NCBI RefSeq assembly: GCF_019890725.1
Contig: NZ_JAINZZ010000010.1
Span: 62,001-126,000 of the forward strand
Source: Actinacidiphila acidipaludis
Lineage (GTDB): Bacteria > Actinomycetota > Actinomycetes > Streptomycetales > Streptomycetaceae
DNA: 64,000 bases
Reading direction: 5' to 3'
The notes below the pieces were generated by a model. The model had not been told where the DNA came from and searched no databases. It saw only the letters and a program-made list of their open reading frames with translations. Both the position numbers and the translations under genes were made by a program. Positions 33,971 to 42,936 of this stretch are shown here, in pieces. Positions within the stretch are counted from its first letter, which is position 1, and every line of letters begins with the position of its first letter.

Positions 33971-35304
33971 CCGGCCTGCCCGCCCCCGTCCTGGCCGGGC
34001 GGCGGCGAGACCAGGCGGGCCCGGGCGGCCCGGTGGCCCTCGGCGTCCGTCACCTCGATGCGCCAGTCGCCGATCTCCACGGTGTCGCCGCGCTCCGGGA
34101 TCCGGCCAAGCCGCTGGGCCAGCAGGCCGGCCAGCGTCTCGTAGGGGCCGTCCGGCACCTGCAGGCCGACGCGTTCGAGCTGGTCCTCGGTCCGCGTCGC
34201 GCCGTCCGCGTCGTAGATCCGCCGGCCCTCGGCGTCGGTGCGCAGGAAGAGCAGGTCGGGCCGCTCCTGGGGGTCGTGCTCGTCGCGGACCTCGCCGACC
34301 ACCTCCTCGACGATGTCCTCCAGGGTCACCACCCCTGCGGTCCCGCCGTACTCGTCGATCACCACGGCCATGGTCCGGCGTCCCGAGAGCTGGTCGAGCA
34401 GCCGGTCGACGGTCAGCGACTCGGGGACCAGCAGCGGCTCGCGCAGCAGGTCGGTCACCGGCAGCCGGGGGCGGCGGCGGGCCGGGACGGCCAGCACGTC
34501 CTTGATGTGCACGGTGCCGACGACCGCGTCCAGGCTCTCCCGGTACACCGGGAAGCGGGACAGGCCGGTGGCCCGCGTCGCGTTGGCGACGTCCTCGGCC
34601 GTGGCCTGCGCCTCCAGCGCGGTGACCTGCACGCGGGGTGTCATCACGTTCTCCGCGGTCAGGTCGGCCAGCGCCAGGGTGCGGACGAAGAGCTCGGCCG
34701 TGTCGGGCTCGAGGGCGCCCTCCTTCGCCGAGTGCCGGGCGAGGGCCACCAGTTCCTGCGGTCCCCGGGCGGAGGCCAGCTCCTCGGTGGGCTGCAGCCC
34801 GAGCCGGCGCAGCACCCGGTTGGCGGTGTTGTTCAGGTGGTGGATCAACGGCGAGAACGCCCTGGTGAACGCGCGCTGCGGCGGCGCGACCGCCCTGACG
34901 ACCCGCAGCGGCCGGGAGATCGCCCAGTTCTTGGGCATCAGCTCGCCGGCGACCATCAGCACCACCGTGGTCAGCGCGGTGCCCAGCACCAGGGCCAGGC
35001 TGGACGCCGCCGACGCGCCGAGTCCGGCCGACCGCAGCGGCCCGCGCAGCAGCCCGGCGACGGACGAACGGGCGAGCATACCGATGATCAGACCGGCCGC
35101 GGTGATGCCGAGCTGTGCGCCGGAGAGCTGGATGGTCAGGGTCCGCACGGCCGCCAGGGCCGACGACGCCCCCCGCTCGCCGCGCCGCGCGGCCCGCTCC
35201 AGCTCACCGCGGTCGACCGTGGTCAGCGAGAACTCCGCCGCGACGAACACGCCGGAGGCGAAGGTGAGCAGCAGGGCCGGCACCAGCAGAAGCGCTTCGG
35301 TCAT
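33967..35304 (-). CDS. CNNM/CBS/CorC-HlyC membrane protein (first of pair)
   Basis: 445 aa, a full-length member. The DUF21 membrane domain comes first (LLLVPALLLTFASGVFVAAEFSLTTVDRGELERAARRG, then LGITAAGLIIGMLARSSVAGLL). Two CBS domains follow (VMTPRVQVTALEAQATAEDVANATRATGLSRFPVY and TDLLREPLLVPESLTVDRLLDQLSGRRTMAVVIDEYGGTAGVVTLEDIVEEVVGE). The C-terminal CorC-HlyC domain (about 355-435) includes GLLAQRLGRIPERGDTVEIGDWRIEV. It is followed with a 4-nt overlap by a shorter paralogue, suggesting a heteromeric divalent-cation transporter. Confidence 0.92.
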   Translation of the reverse strand: MTEALLLVPALLLTFASGVFVAAEFSLTTVDRGELERAARRGERGASSALAAVRTLTIQLSGAQLGITAAGLIIGMLARSSVAGLLRGPLRSAGLGASAASSLALVLGTALTTVVLMVAGELMPKNWAISRPLRVVRAVAPPQRAFTRAFSPLIHHLNNTANRVLRRLGLQPTEELASARGPQELVALARHSAKEGALEPDTAELFVRTLALADLTAENVMTPRVQVTALEAQATAEDVANATRATGLSRFPVYRESLDAVVGTVHIKDVLAVPARRRPRLPVTDLLREPLLVPESLTVDRLLDQLSGRRTMAVVIDEYGGTAGVVTLEDIVEEVVGEVRDEHDPQERPDLLFLRTDAEGRRIYDADGATRTEDQLERVGLQVPDGPYETLAGLLAQRLGRIPERGDTVEIGDWRIEVTDAEGHRAARARLVSPPPGQDGGGQAG

Positions 35305-35442
35305 GGGACACCTCCGTGCCATGATCGGCCAAGTTCGCGCGGGACGCACGGTCCGGGCGGCCGGTGTGCGGCCGTCCGGCGGTCCTCAGCTCCGAGGCGC
35401 ACGGCGTCCGGCCGACGTCACGCGGCCGGCCGCGCACCGTCC

Positions 35443-35871
35443 TCAGCGTGGGGCCAGCGGCTTGGTCCAGCGCCGCCACTGCTCCTCCCGGGCGTACCCC
35501 ACGGCCTGCCAGGCGTGGTGCGCGCGCTCGTTCGCCTCCAGCACCATGGCGTCGCCGCGCCGGCCGCCGAGCGCGGTGAACCGCTCCTCGGCCGCCGCCA
35601 GCAGGGCGCGGGCGACGCCCTGCCGGCGCGCGGACGGGTGGACGGCGAGCCGGTACAGGTGGCAGCGCCAGCCGTCGAAGCCGGCGATCACCGTACCCAT
35701 GAGCGTGCCGTCGCGCTCGGCCAGCAGCAGGGCCGCGGCGTCGCGCCCGATCAGCCCGGCGACGCCGGTCTCGTCGTCGCTGACGCTCGTCCCCTCGGCG
35801 GCCACCCGCCAGAACGCGAGGACGGCGGGTATGTCGGAGACTTCGGCGGGCCGGATGCGGAGATCGCTCAT
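35443..35871 (-). CDS. GNAT-family N-acetyltransferase
   Basis: 142 aa from MSDLRIRPAEVSDIPAVLAFW. The core motif LYRLAVHPSARRQGVARALLAAAEERF gives the acetyl-CoA loop RRQGVA. ANERAHHAWQAVGYAREEQW follows as the second conserved block. Small, single-domain and of unknown substrate. An alternative ATG lies 9 nt upstream (MPVMSDL). Confidence 0.82.
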   Translation of the reverse strand: MSDLRIRPAEVSDIPAVLAFWRVAAEGTSVSDDETGVAGLIGRDAAALLLAERDGTLMGTVIAGFDGWRCHLYRLAVHPSARRQGVARALLAAAEERFTALGGRRGDAMVLEANERAHHAWQAVGYAREEQWRRWTKPLAPR

Positions 35872-35936
35872 GACCGGCATCCCATCAGGCCGGGCGCGGG
35901 CCGCTCCGCTGTTTCCGCGATACGAGACGCCCGCTC

Positions 35937-35972
35937 TTGCCGCTACTAGCATTCCGGCGCTAGCTTTGTCGT
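35937..35972 (+). promoter_or_regulatory. Promoter with dyad and leaderless start for the RHH antitoxin gene
   Basis: -35 TTGCCG (35937-35942), an 18-nt spacer, and -10 TAGCTT (35961-35966), followed by exactly 6 nt to the ATG. The inverted repeat CTAGC-N8-GCTAG (35946-35963) covers the spacer and the start of the -10. This is a natural operator for the encoded ribbon-helix-helix protein. Confidence 0.6.
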
Positions 35973-36200
35973 ATGGCCAAGACCCAGTTGAACGTGAGGG
36001 TGGACGAAGCCACGGCCGAGGCGGCGCGGGAACGCGCCTCGCAGCGCGGCATCAGCGTGAACCGCTACATCGAGGAACTCGTCCGGCAGGACGAGGGAGA
36101 GAACGGCCGCGCGTTCGTCCAGGCCGCCGCGGAGTTCATGCAGAAGTACGAGGCGGTCTTCGCCGAGGAGTTCGACGCCAGGGGAGACGGCATCCGTTGA
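35973..36200 (+). CDS. Ribbon-helix-helix antitoxin
   Basis: 75 aa. The N-terminal Arc/MetJ-type fold reads KTQLNVRVDEATAEAARERASQRGISVNRYIEELVRQ, with the beta strand QLNVRV for DNA binding. The C-terminal half (FVQAAAEFMQKYEAVFAEEF) is a helix suited to wrap a toxin. The stop codon overlaps the TTG of the next gene (TTGA), the usual arrangement of coupled toxin-antitoxin genes. The promoter carries a dyad in the spacer and a leaderless start, supporting autoregulation. Confidence 0.85.
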   Translation: MAKTQLNVRVDEATAEAARERASQRGISVNRYIEELVRQDEGENGRAFVQAAAEFMQKYEAVFAEEFDARGDGIR

Positions 36201-36568
36201 CGCTGCGGATCGACCTCGCCTGGCTGCTGATGGTGGCGGAGCACAACACCCCGGGGGACCCGCAGGTCACCGACTGGGGAGCCCTGGTGGCGGCGGTCAG
36301 CCGGCACGAGGCCGAGATCTTCGGCCGCCCGGTGTACGGCGACGCGCCCGCGCGCGCCGCGGCGCTGCTCCAGCTGCTGATGCACGTGCCCGCCCTGGAG
36401 CGGTCGAACGCCCTGTTCGCCACCGCCGTCGCCTACGCCTATCTGGTCGCCGGCGGCCTGAAGGTCACCACCACGCCCGAGCAGGTACGGGACCTGGCCC
36501 GGCTGGTGAAGGACGGCCGCGCCGGAGTGGACCGGATCGCCGAGGAGCTGCGCGGCTGGACCCGGTGA
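36197..36568 (+). CDS. Fic/Doc-like toxin component with degenerate active site
   Basis: 123 aa from TTG overlapping the antitoxin stop by 4 nt. It has an all-helical Doc-like pattern. The Fic motif HxFx(D/E)xN(K/G)R aligns with residues 63-71, HVPALERSN: the His is kept, but the acidic residue, the Asn and the final basic residues are replaced by Leu, Arg, Ser and Asn. Phosphate-binding and Mg-binding functions are therefore probably lost or altered. Doc kinases phosphorylate EF-Tu and other Fic proteins AMPylate targets; neither activity can be assumed here. It retains the TA gene arrangement with an RHH antitoxin. Confidence 0.75.
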   Translation: MTLRIDLAWLLMVAEHNTPGDPQVTDWGALVAAVSRHEAEIFGRPVYGDAPARAAALLQLLMHVPALERSNALFATAVAYAYLVAGGLKVTTTPEQVRDLARLVKDGRAGVDRIAEELRGWTR

Positions 36569-36647
36569 CGGCGGGCGGCGTCCCGGGCGGGCCACCGCCC
36601 CAGGACGCCGCCGATCCGTGCCCGTTACCCGCGCGCGGCGGGTCCTC

Positions 36648-37391
36648 CTACCGCGTGGTTCCGGCCGTGGGTGTCGCCGGGCCGTACACCCGGGTGAACG
36701 CCTCGGCGTCCCAGGAACCGCCGAGCTGCGGGGCCAGCCAGTCCGGCGCCGCCGCGCGGAACGCCTCGGGCTCCAGGCCGCCGGCCCGGGCCGGCAGGGC
36801 CCCCAGCAGCGGCGCGGAGGCCGCGACGGGCAGGTCCCCGACGTTGCAGCGCTCGGCGAGCTCCGGATCGCCCGGCCAGCTCCCGATGATCAGCCCCAGC
36901 AGGGTGATCTTCCTGGCCCGCAGCGCCTCGGCGGTCAGCGTCGTCGCGTTGAGGGTGCCGAGCCCCGCGGGGGCGACCAGCAGGACCCCGGCGTGCATGA
37001 GCTCCGCCGCGTCGGCGAGCGTCGAGCCCGCCTCGTCGTACCGCACGAGCAGCCCGCCGGCGCCCTCCACCAGCACCACGTCGTGCACCGCCGACAGCTT
37101 CGCGGCGGCCTCCGCGATGTCCGTCGGACCCACGGACGGCAGCCCGGCGCGGGCGGCCGCGGTCGCCGGCGCCAGCGGGTCGGGGTAGCGGGCGAGCTCC
37201 ACGGCGGTGACCGCGCCGGCCAGCCTGGTCACCTCGGCCGCGTCACCCGGCTCGCCGTCGGCGACACCGGTCTGCGCGGGCTTGAGGACCGCGACGCTCA
37301 GCCCCTGGGCGAGCGACGCCGCGGCCACGGCCGCGGTCGCCACGGTCTTGCCCACCTCGGTTCCGGTCCCGGTGATGACCACGATGGCCAT
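36648..37391 (-). CDS. bioD: Dethiobiotin synthetase
   Basis: 247 aa. P-loop VITGTGTEVGKTVATAAVA at the N-terminus is the typical BioD signature, followed by LKPAQTGV and EGAGGLLVRYDEAG. It carboxylates 7,8-diaminopelargonate to form the ureido ring of dethiobiotin with ATP. It lies last in the bioB-bioA-bioD direction, 147 nt after bioA; that gap contains GC-rich inverted repeats. Confidence 0.94.
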   Translation of the reverse strand: MAIVVITGTGTEVGKTVATAAVAAASLAQGLSVAVLKPAQTGVADGEPGDAAEVTRLAGAVTAVELARYPDPLAPATAAARAGLPSVGPTDIAEAAAKLSAVHDVVLVEGAGGLLVRYDEAGSTLADAAELMHAGVLLVAPAGLGTLNATTLTAEALRARKITLLGLIIGSWPGDPELAERCNVGDLPVAASAPLLGALPARAGGLEPEAFRAAAPDWLAPQLGGSWDAEAFTRVYGPATPTAGTTR

Positions 37392-37538
37392 ACGGTCTCT
37401 CCTCTCCTCGAAGGTCTGCCAGGGGTGCGCCCGGCGCGGCGGCGCGCGGGCGGAGACCCGCCGCCGTGTCCGGCCGCCGTGCCGCCTCGCGGCGGCGCCG
37501 CGGCCGGACGCCGCTCGCCTGCCCGCGTGCCGCGGGCT

Positions 37539-38888
37539 TCACCCCTCCTGCGCCGAGGCGCGGACGGCGGCACAGATCCGCGCCACGTCCTCGTCACCGG
37601 TCACATAGGGCGGCATCGTATAGATCAGGTCGCGGAAGGGCCGCAGCCACACCCCCGCGCGGACCGCCGCCCGGGTCGCCGCGGCCATGTCGACCGGGTG
37701 GTCGAGCTGGACCACGCCGATCGCCCCGAGCACGCGGACGTCCCGGACCCCGGGCAGCCCGGCGGCCTCGGCGAGTCCCTCGCGCAGGCCGGTCTCGATC
37801 CGCTTGACCTCCTGGGCCCAGTCCTGGCCGAGCAGGAGGTCGACGGAGGCGCAGGCGACGGCCGCGGCCAGCGGATTGCCCATGAACGTCGGCCCGTGCG
37901 CCAGCACCGGGACCTCGCCGCGGGAGATCCCCTCGGCGACCCGCGAGGTGCACAGCGCCGCCGCCAGGGTGAGGTAGCCGCCGGTCAGCGCCTTGCCCAC
38001 GCACATCACGTCCGGGGAGACGTCCGCGTGGCCGGCCGCGAACAGCGTCCCGCTGCGGCCGAAACCGGTGGCGATCTCGTCGAAGACCAGCAGCACGTCG
38101 TGCGCGTCGCACGCCTCCCGCAGGACCCGCAGATAGGCGGGGGAGTGGAAGGCCATGCCGCCCGCGCCCTGCACCACCGGCTCCACGACCACCGCCGCGA
38201 GCTCATGGGCGTGACGCCCGATCAGCTCGTGCAGGTGCGCCGCGTAGGCCGGGTCGGGGGCCGCGTCGAAGCCCGGCGGCGGGCTGTCGGCGAAGATCTG
38301 CCGGGGGAGCACCCCCGACCACAGGTGGTGCATCCCGCCGTCCGGGTCGCACACCGCCATGGGCTGCCAGGTGTCGCCGTGGTAGCCGCCGCGCCAGGTC
38401 AGCAGACGGTGCTTCTCCGGACGGCCCAGCGAACGCCAGTACTGCAGGCACATCTTGAGCGCCACCTCGACCGACACCGAACCGGAGTCGGCCAGGAAGA
38501 CGTGTTGCAGCGGTTCGGGCGTGATCTCGACCAGCCGGGTCGCGAGGCGCACCGCGGGCTCGTGGGTGAGGCCGCCGAACATCACGTGGCTCATGCGGTC
38601 GAGTTGCTCGCGGGCTGCCTCGTCGAGGACCGGGTGGCGGTAGCCGTGGATCGCCGACCACCAGGAGGACATGCCGTCCACCAGTTCGGACCGCCCCTCG
38701 GCCGGTGCGGCCAGCCGCAGCCGCACCCCGGAGGCCGATGCCACGACCAGGGGATCCTGGCGGCCGGGCATCGGGCCGTAGGGGTGCCAGACGTGCTGCC
38801 GGTCCAGAGCCAGCAGCGCCTCGGGGGCGAGCGGACCGGGCGTCGGCGGTCGGGTCGTCGGCGGTGCGGGTGTCAGCGGTTCAGGCAT
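37539..38888 (-). CDS. bioA: Adenosylmethionine-8-amino-7-oxononanoate aminotransferase
   Basis: 449 aa class III PLP aminotransferase. [11 protein letters not shown] at the N-terminus, [31 protein letters not shown], and [17 protein letters not shown] are followed by the PLP lysine in [17 protein letters not shown]. It converts KAPA to DAPA using AdoMet as amino donor. The ATG overlaps the end of bioB by 8 nt, so the genes are coupled. Confidence 0.95.
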   Translation of the reverse strand: MPEPLTPAPPTTRPPTPGPLAPEALLALDRQHVWHPYGPMPGRQDPLVVASASGVRLRLAAPAEGRSELVDGMSSWWSAIHGYRHPVLDEAAREQLDRMSHVMFGGLTHEPAVRLATRLVEITPEPLQHVFLADSGSVSVEVALKMCLQYWRSLGRPEKHRLLTWRGGYHGDTWQPMAVCDPDGGMHHLWSGVLPRQIFADSPPPGFDAAPDPAYAAHLHELIGRHAHELAAVVVEPVVQGAGGMAFHSPAYLRVLREACDAHDVLLVFDEIATGFGRSGTLFAAGHADVSPDVMCVGKALTGGYLTLAAALCTSRVAEGISRGEVPVLAHGPTFMGNPLAAAVACASVDLLLGQDWAQEVKRIETGLREGLAEAAGLPGVRDVRVLGAIGVVQLDHPVDMAAATRAAVRAGVWLRPFRDLIYTMPPYVTGDEDVARICAAVRASAQEG

Positions 38889-40173
38889 TGGGCGGGAGGT
38901 CCGTGCCCGCGCCGCGGCGCCGGACCGCGACGAGGTCCGTGCGCGCCGCGCCCACCGGCTCGGCGACCGGCTCGGCGACCGGTTCCACCGCCGGTTCCGC
39001 GGTGCGGCCGGTCCCGGGGTCCGCGGCCCGCTCCGCCGGGGCCTCGCAGGTCCCGCAGCCCGACCCGTGCCCGCCGCAGCCCGAACCCTGGGCCGCCGCC
39101 TCCACGTCGTGCGCGGCCCCCAACGGACCGCAGGCGCCTCCGTGGCCGCCGCAGCCCGCGCCGGCCGCGGCGCGGTGCTCCGGCAGCGTGACGGTGCCCG
39201 CGCCCTCCACCTCGAAGCCGGCGTCGGCGATCATGTCGAGGTCGGCCTGCCCGGCCTGCCCCTCGCTCGTCAGGTAGTCGCCCAGGAAGATCGAGTTGGC
39301 CAGGTGCAGGGCCAGCGGCTGCATGCTGCGCAGGTGCACCTCGCGGCCGCCCGCCAGCCGGACCTCGACGTCCGGGCAGACGAACCGGACCATCGCCAGG
39401 ATCCGCAGGCAGCGCTGCGGCGTGAGGTTCCACTCCTTGGCCAGCGGCGTTCCCTCGAACGGGATGAGGAAGTTGACCGGCACCGAGTCCGGGTCCAGGT
39501 CCCGCAGCCCGAACACCACGTCCACCAGGTCGGCGTCGGTCTCGCCCATGCCCGCGATGAGACCCGAGCAGGCGGACAGGCCGGCCGCCTGCGCCTGCTG
39601 CACCGTGTCCACCCGATCGGCGTACGTGTGGGTGGTGGTGATGTCCCCGTAGGTGCTCTCGGAGGTGTTGAGGTTGTGGTTGTAGGCGTCGGCGCCGGCC
39701 GCGCGCAGCCGCTCCGCCTGGTCGCCGGAGAGCAGGCCGAGACAGGCGCACACCTCGACGCCCTCGTTCTGCTCCTTGATCGCGGCGATGGTCTGCGAGA
39801 CCCGGTCCACGTCCCGGTCGGTGGGCCCGCGCCCGCTGGCCACCAGGCACACCCGCTTGGCGCCGCCCGAGACGCCGGCGGAAGCCGCGGCCGCCGCCTG
39901 GTCGGGCTTGAGCCAGGTGTACTTGAGGATGTCGGCCGTCGAGCCCAGGCGCTGCGAGCAGTAGGAGCAGTCCTCAGGACACAGCCCCGACTTGAGGTTG
40001 ACCAGGTAGTTGAGCTTCACCCGGCGGCCGAACCAGTGCCGGCGCACGCGGCCCGCCGCGGCCACCACGTCGAGCAGGTCGTCGTCCTGGGTCGCGAGGA
40101 CGGCGAGCGCCTCGTCCCTGGTGGGCAGCTCGCGACGCAGCCCCTTGTCCACGAGAGTGGTCAGCAGATCCAT
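38881..40173 (-). CDS. bioB: Biotin synthase with Cys/His-rich C-terminal tail
   Basis: 430 aa. The radical-SAM motif CPEDCSYC has Cys65, Cys69 and Cys72. [27 protein letters not shown], and [18 protein letters not shown] mark the TIM-barrel core, which ends near residue 333. The remaining 97 residues form an extra tail: two GCGGHG-type clusters (Cys341, 348, 366, 373, 376 with His344, 355, 369), then a repeated EPVAEPV stretch. The enzyme inserts sulfur into dethiobiotin. It is the first gene of bioB-bioA-bioD and divergent from bioF. Confidence 0.95.
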   Translation of the reverse strand: MDLLTTLVDKGLRRELPTRDEALAVLATQDDDLLDVVAAAGRVRRHWFGRRVKLNYLVNLKSGLCPEDCSYCSQRLGSTADILKYTWLKPDQAAAAASAGVSGGAKRVCLVASGRGPTDRDVDRVSQTIAAIKEQNEGVEVCACLGLLSGDQAERLRAAGADAYNHNLNTSESTYGDITTTHTYADRVDTVQQAQAAGLSACSGLIAGMGETDADLVDVVFGLRDLDPDSVPVNFLIPFEGTPLAKEWNLTPQRCLRILAMVRFVCPDVEVRLAGGREVHLRSMQPLALHLANSIFLGDYLTSEGQAGQADLDMIADAGFEVEGAGTVTLPEHRAAAGAGCGGHGGACGPLGAAHDVEAAAQGSGCGGHGSGCGTCEAPAERAADPGTGRTAEPAVEPVAEPVAEPVGAARTDLVAVRRRGAGTDLPPNA

Positions 40174-40238
40174 ACCGGCGATCCTTTCCCATCGGGGCAC
40201 CCCGGGCCAATGGCGGACCGCACAAGACCGGTGGCCGC

Positions 40239-40260
40239 GGGTGTGTGCATCACCACACCC
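40239..40260. promoter_or_regulatory. 22-bp inverted repeat in the bioB/bioF divergent region
   Basis: GGGTGTG (40239-40245) and CACACCC (40254-40260) form perfect 7-bp arms around an 8-nt spacer, midway between the two start codons (40173 and 40345). Candidate operator controlling both biotin arms. It does not look like the BioQ box (TGAAC-N3-GTTCA type) known elsewhere. Confidence 0.5.
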
Positions 40261-40344
40261 TGTGCGGGTGTCACGGGCCAGTACGTTGCTGCATGCACAC
40301 CCCGGGCGCCGCCGACCGCCGCCCACCGACTCCGAGGGAGCGCC

Positions 40345-41517
40345 GTGAACAGTACGCCGCCGGCCGCCCGACGGCCCGGAACCGGCCCGTTCGGCCGGCT
40401 CGCCGAGCAGGACGCGGTCCGCCGCCGCGCCGGACTGCGCCGCGAACTGCGCCCGCGCGAGGCCGACTCGGCGCTGCTGGACCTGGCGGGCAACGACTAC
40501 CTGGGCCTCACCCGGCACCCCGACGTCACCCGTGCGGGTGCCGAGGCGTGCCTGCGCTGGGGGGCCGGCTCGACCGGCTCCCGCCTCGTCACCGGCACCA
40601 CCGCCCTGCACGCCGAACTCGAGGCCGAGCTCGCCGACTTCACAGGCGCCGAGGCCGCCCTGGTGTTCGCCTCCGGGTACGCCGCCAACCTGGCCGCCGT
40701 GACCGCGCTGTCCGGCGCGGGCTCGCTGCTGGTCTCCGACGCGGCCAACCACGCCTCCCTCATCGACGGCTGCCGGCTCTCCCGCGCCGCCGTCGAGGTC
40801 GTCCCGCACGCCGACCCGGACGCCGTCCGCAAGGTCCTGGCGGGGCACGACGGGCCGGCCCTCGTGGTGAGCGACTCGGTGTTCTCGGTCGACGGCGACG
40901 CCGCGCCGCTGCCGCGACTGGCGGCCGCCTGCCGGGAGTACGGCGCCGGGTTGCTGGTGGACGACGCGCACGGTCTCGGCGTGCTGGGCGACGGCGGACG
41001 CGGCGCGCCGCACGCGGCCGGGCTGGCCGGCGCGCCCGACGTGGTGTGCACGGCGACGCTGTCGAAGTCGCTGGGCGCGCAGGGCGGCGTGGTGCTCGGC
41101 CCGGCCGCCGTCATCGAGCATCTGGTCAACGCCGCCCGTACGTTCATCTTCGACACCGGCCTCGCCCCGGCCGCGGCGGGCGCGGCACTCGCCGCGCTGC
41201 GGGTGCTCCGCCGCGAGCCGGAGCGCGCCGAACGCGCCAGGGCCGTCGCCCGCGACTTCCATCAGCGGCTGAGCGCGGCCGGGCTGGACACGACCAGGCC
41301 CGACGCGTGCGTGGTGTCGGTGCGGGCGCCCTCGCCGGAGGACGCCGTGGCGTGGGCGGCCCGCTGCCGCGAGGAGGGCCTGGCCGTGGGCTGCTTCCGG
41401 CCGCCGTCCGTGCCCGACGGCGTCTCGCGCCTCCGGCTGACGGCCCGCGGCGACCTGACCGCGGCCGAGGTCGGGCGCGCGGTCGAGGTCATCGTCCGGA
41501 CGGCGCCGCGGAGATGA
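40345..41517 (+). CDS. bioF: 8-amino-7-oxononanoate synthase
   Basis: 390 aa from GTG with GAGGGAG upstream. It belongs to the alpha-oxoamine synthase family: [71 protein letters not shown], and the PLP lysine in [11 protein letters not shown]. It condenses pimeloyl-ACP or pimeloyl-CoA with alanine to give KAPA, the first ring-forming step. Divergent from bioB over 171 bp; a terminator hairpin follows. Confidence 0.93.
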   Translation: MNSTPPAARRPGTGPFGRLAEQDAVRRRAGLRRELRPREADSALLDLAGNDYLGLTRHPDVTRAGAEACLRWGAGSTGSRLVTGTTALHAELEAELADFTGAEAALVFASGYAANLAAVTALSGAGSLLVSDAANHASLIDGCRLSRAAVEVVPHADPDAVRKVLAGHDGPALVVSDSVFSVDGDAAPLPRLAAACREYGAGLLVDDAHGLGVLGDGGRGAPHAAGLAGAPDVVCTATLSKSLGAQGGVVLGPAAVIEHLVNAARTFIFDTGLAPAAAGAALAALRVLRREPERAERARAVARDFHQRLSAAGLDTTRPDACVVSVRAPSPEDAVAWAARCREEGLAVGCFRPPSVPDGVSRLRLTARGDLTAAEVGRAVEVIVRTAPRR

Positions 41518-41552
41518 GGCGCGACGGAGTTGAGGCGGGGCGGAGTTGAGGC

Positions 41553-41574
41553 GGGGCGGCCGGAGGGCCGCCCC
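41553..41574. terminator. Bidirectional terminator between bioF and DUF397 gene
   Basis: GGGGCGGCC (41553-41561) and GGCCGCCCC (41566-41574) form a perfect 9-bp stem around a 4-nt loop, only 6 nt before the end of the convergent DUF397 gene. Two tandem copies of a GGAGTTGAGGCGGGGC unit lie just before it. Confidence 0.65.
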
Positions 41575-41580
41575 GGGCGC

Positions 41581-41787
41581 TCAGACCGGGCGCAGGTCGC
41601 TCGGCCCGCCGGAGACGGCCCGGACGAAGTCCGTCCAGGCCTCCGCCGTGAACAGCAGCGCCGGGCCGTGGGGGTCCTTCGAGTCCCGCACGGCGAGCCG
41701 TCCGGGGCCCGGCACGGCGGTCTCCACGCAGTTGTTGGCCGCGGTGCTGTGGCTGCTGCGCCGCCACGTCAGACCGGCGGTCGTCAT
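41581..41787 (-). CDS. DUF397-domain protein
   Basis: 68 aa, one DUF397 domain: LTWRRSSHSTAANNCVETAVPG, then LAVRDSKDPHGPALLFTAEAWTDFV. DUF397 proteins are small, streptomycete-specific and usually lie beside an XRE/DUF5753 regulator, as here with 32 nt between them. They act as antagonists or partners of that regulator in developmental control (whiJ- and bldB-like systems). Start ATG preceded by GAGGCACC. Confidence 0.9.
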   Translation of the reverse strand: MTTAGLTWRRSSHSTAANNCVETAVPGPGRLAVRDSKDPHGPALLFTAEAWTDFVRAVSGGPSDLRPV

Positions 41788-41819
41788 GGTGCCTCCTCGT
41801 TGTGTGGGGGGAGCGCGCG

Positions 41820-42677
41820 CTACCGCGTCACCTCCGCGCGGACCCGGGCGATCAGGGCCGCGGACTCCTCGCACGGAAGGGCACGGGCGCGCAGGCCGGT
41901 GAACGCCGCGGTGTAGGCCGCGACATCCTCGGTGCGATCGACGTGGAGACTACCGGTCAGATGGTCGACCACCACAACATCGAGCTCGGGCATCTGCGGA
42001 AAGACGAAGATGACAAAGGAGTTGGTCACGCCCATGTGACCGCCGGCGGTGAACGGCAGGATCTGCAACCGGACATGGGGCAGCCGCGCCGCCTCCTCCA
42101 GCCGTGCCAGCTGACCGGCCATCACCTCGGGCCCGCCGACGTCCCGGCGCAGCACCGACTCGTCGAGCACCGCGCGGAACTCCGGCCGCGGGTCCTGGCG
42201 CAGCACCGTCTGCCGGGCGGTGCGGACTTCGGCCAGGGCGGCCACCTCGCGCGCGGCGAGCCCGGGCATGACGGCGGCGGTCAGCGCGTGCGCGTACTCC
42301 GGCGTCTGGAGCAGGCCGGGCACCACGCTGTTCTCCAGCGACAGGATCCGGCCCGCGCCGGTCTCCAGACTGATGAAGTCGCGGTACTCGACCGGCAGGA
42401 AATCGCGGAACTCGTGCCACCAGCCGCGCCGGTGGGCTCGCCCGGCGAGCATGGTCAGCAGGTCGCGCGTCCGCCGGTCCTGCACGGCGTACACGTCGAG
42501 CAGCACACCGACGTCCTCGGTCGTCACACTGCTGTGCCCGGTCTCGATCCGGCTGACCTTCGACTGGTGCCAGCCCGCCCGTTGGGCGGCCTCCCCGCTG
42601 GTGAGGCCGGCCAGGTCCCGCAGCCGCCGCAACTCCTCGCCGAGACGCCGCCGGCGTACCGCCGGAACTCGCTCCAT
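41820..42677 (-). CDS. XRE-family regulator with DUF5753 (WhiJ-like)
   Basis: 285 aa. The N-terminal HTH_31-type helix-turn-helix (LGEELRRLRDLAGLTSGEAAQRAGWHQSKVSRIETGHSSV) is followed by the DUF5753 domain: GRILSLENSVVPGLLQTPEYAHALTAA and LPHVRLQILPFTAGGHMG. The context with DUF397 downstream and a divergent HATPase gene is the classic streptomycete module related to whiJ and the abaA locus. Its likely role is repression of development or secondary metabolism, released by the small partner. Target unknown. Confidence 0.92.
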   Translation of the reverse strand: MERVPAVRRRRLGEELRRLRDLAGLTSGEAAQRAGWHQSKVSRIETGHSSVTTEDVGVLLDVYAVQDRRTRDLLTMLAGRAHRRGWWHEFRDFLPVEYRDFISLETGAGRILSLENSVVPGLLQTPEYAHALTAAVMPGLAAREVAALAEVRTARQTVLRQDPRPEFRAVLDESVLRRDVGGPEVMAGQLARLEEAARLPHVRLQILPFTAGGHMGVTNSFVIFVFPQMPELDVVVVDHLTGSLHVDRTEDVAAYTAAFTGLRARALPCEESAALIARVRAEVTR

Positions 42678-42936
42678 GGTGGTCTCGCGCCTCCTGCACT
42701 CGGCCTGTCCGCGGGACGGCATGCCTCGGACCAGTGTGCGGCCGCGGGGCTCTCCTGGGGAGGCCGGTTCACCGGTTCGGGCGACAGATATATGCAGGGG
42801 GCTGTGGAGCGCCCGGAACAGCGGCACGATGGGGGCACTCTGGCGCGAACCGGTCGTGTCGCGTGGGGCATGCCCGCTCGGCGTACCCGGGCACGCGCCG
42901 GAGGCCGGTCACGGCGGGAAAGGGAACAGCGTCGCC

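Noticed and set aside
40174-40344. BioQ-type operator in the biotin intergenic region
   Set aside because: I could not find TGAAC-N3-GTTCA or a close variant; only a different inverted repeat is seen.
36569-41517. Biotin cluster as horizontally acquired island
   Set aside because: GC content and codon use match the surroundings and the gene order is the usual streptomycete one.
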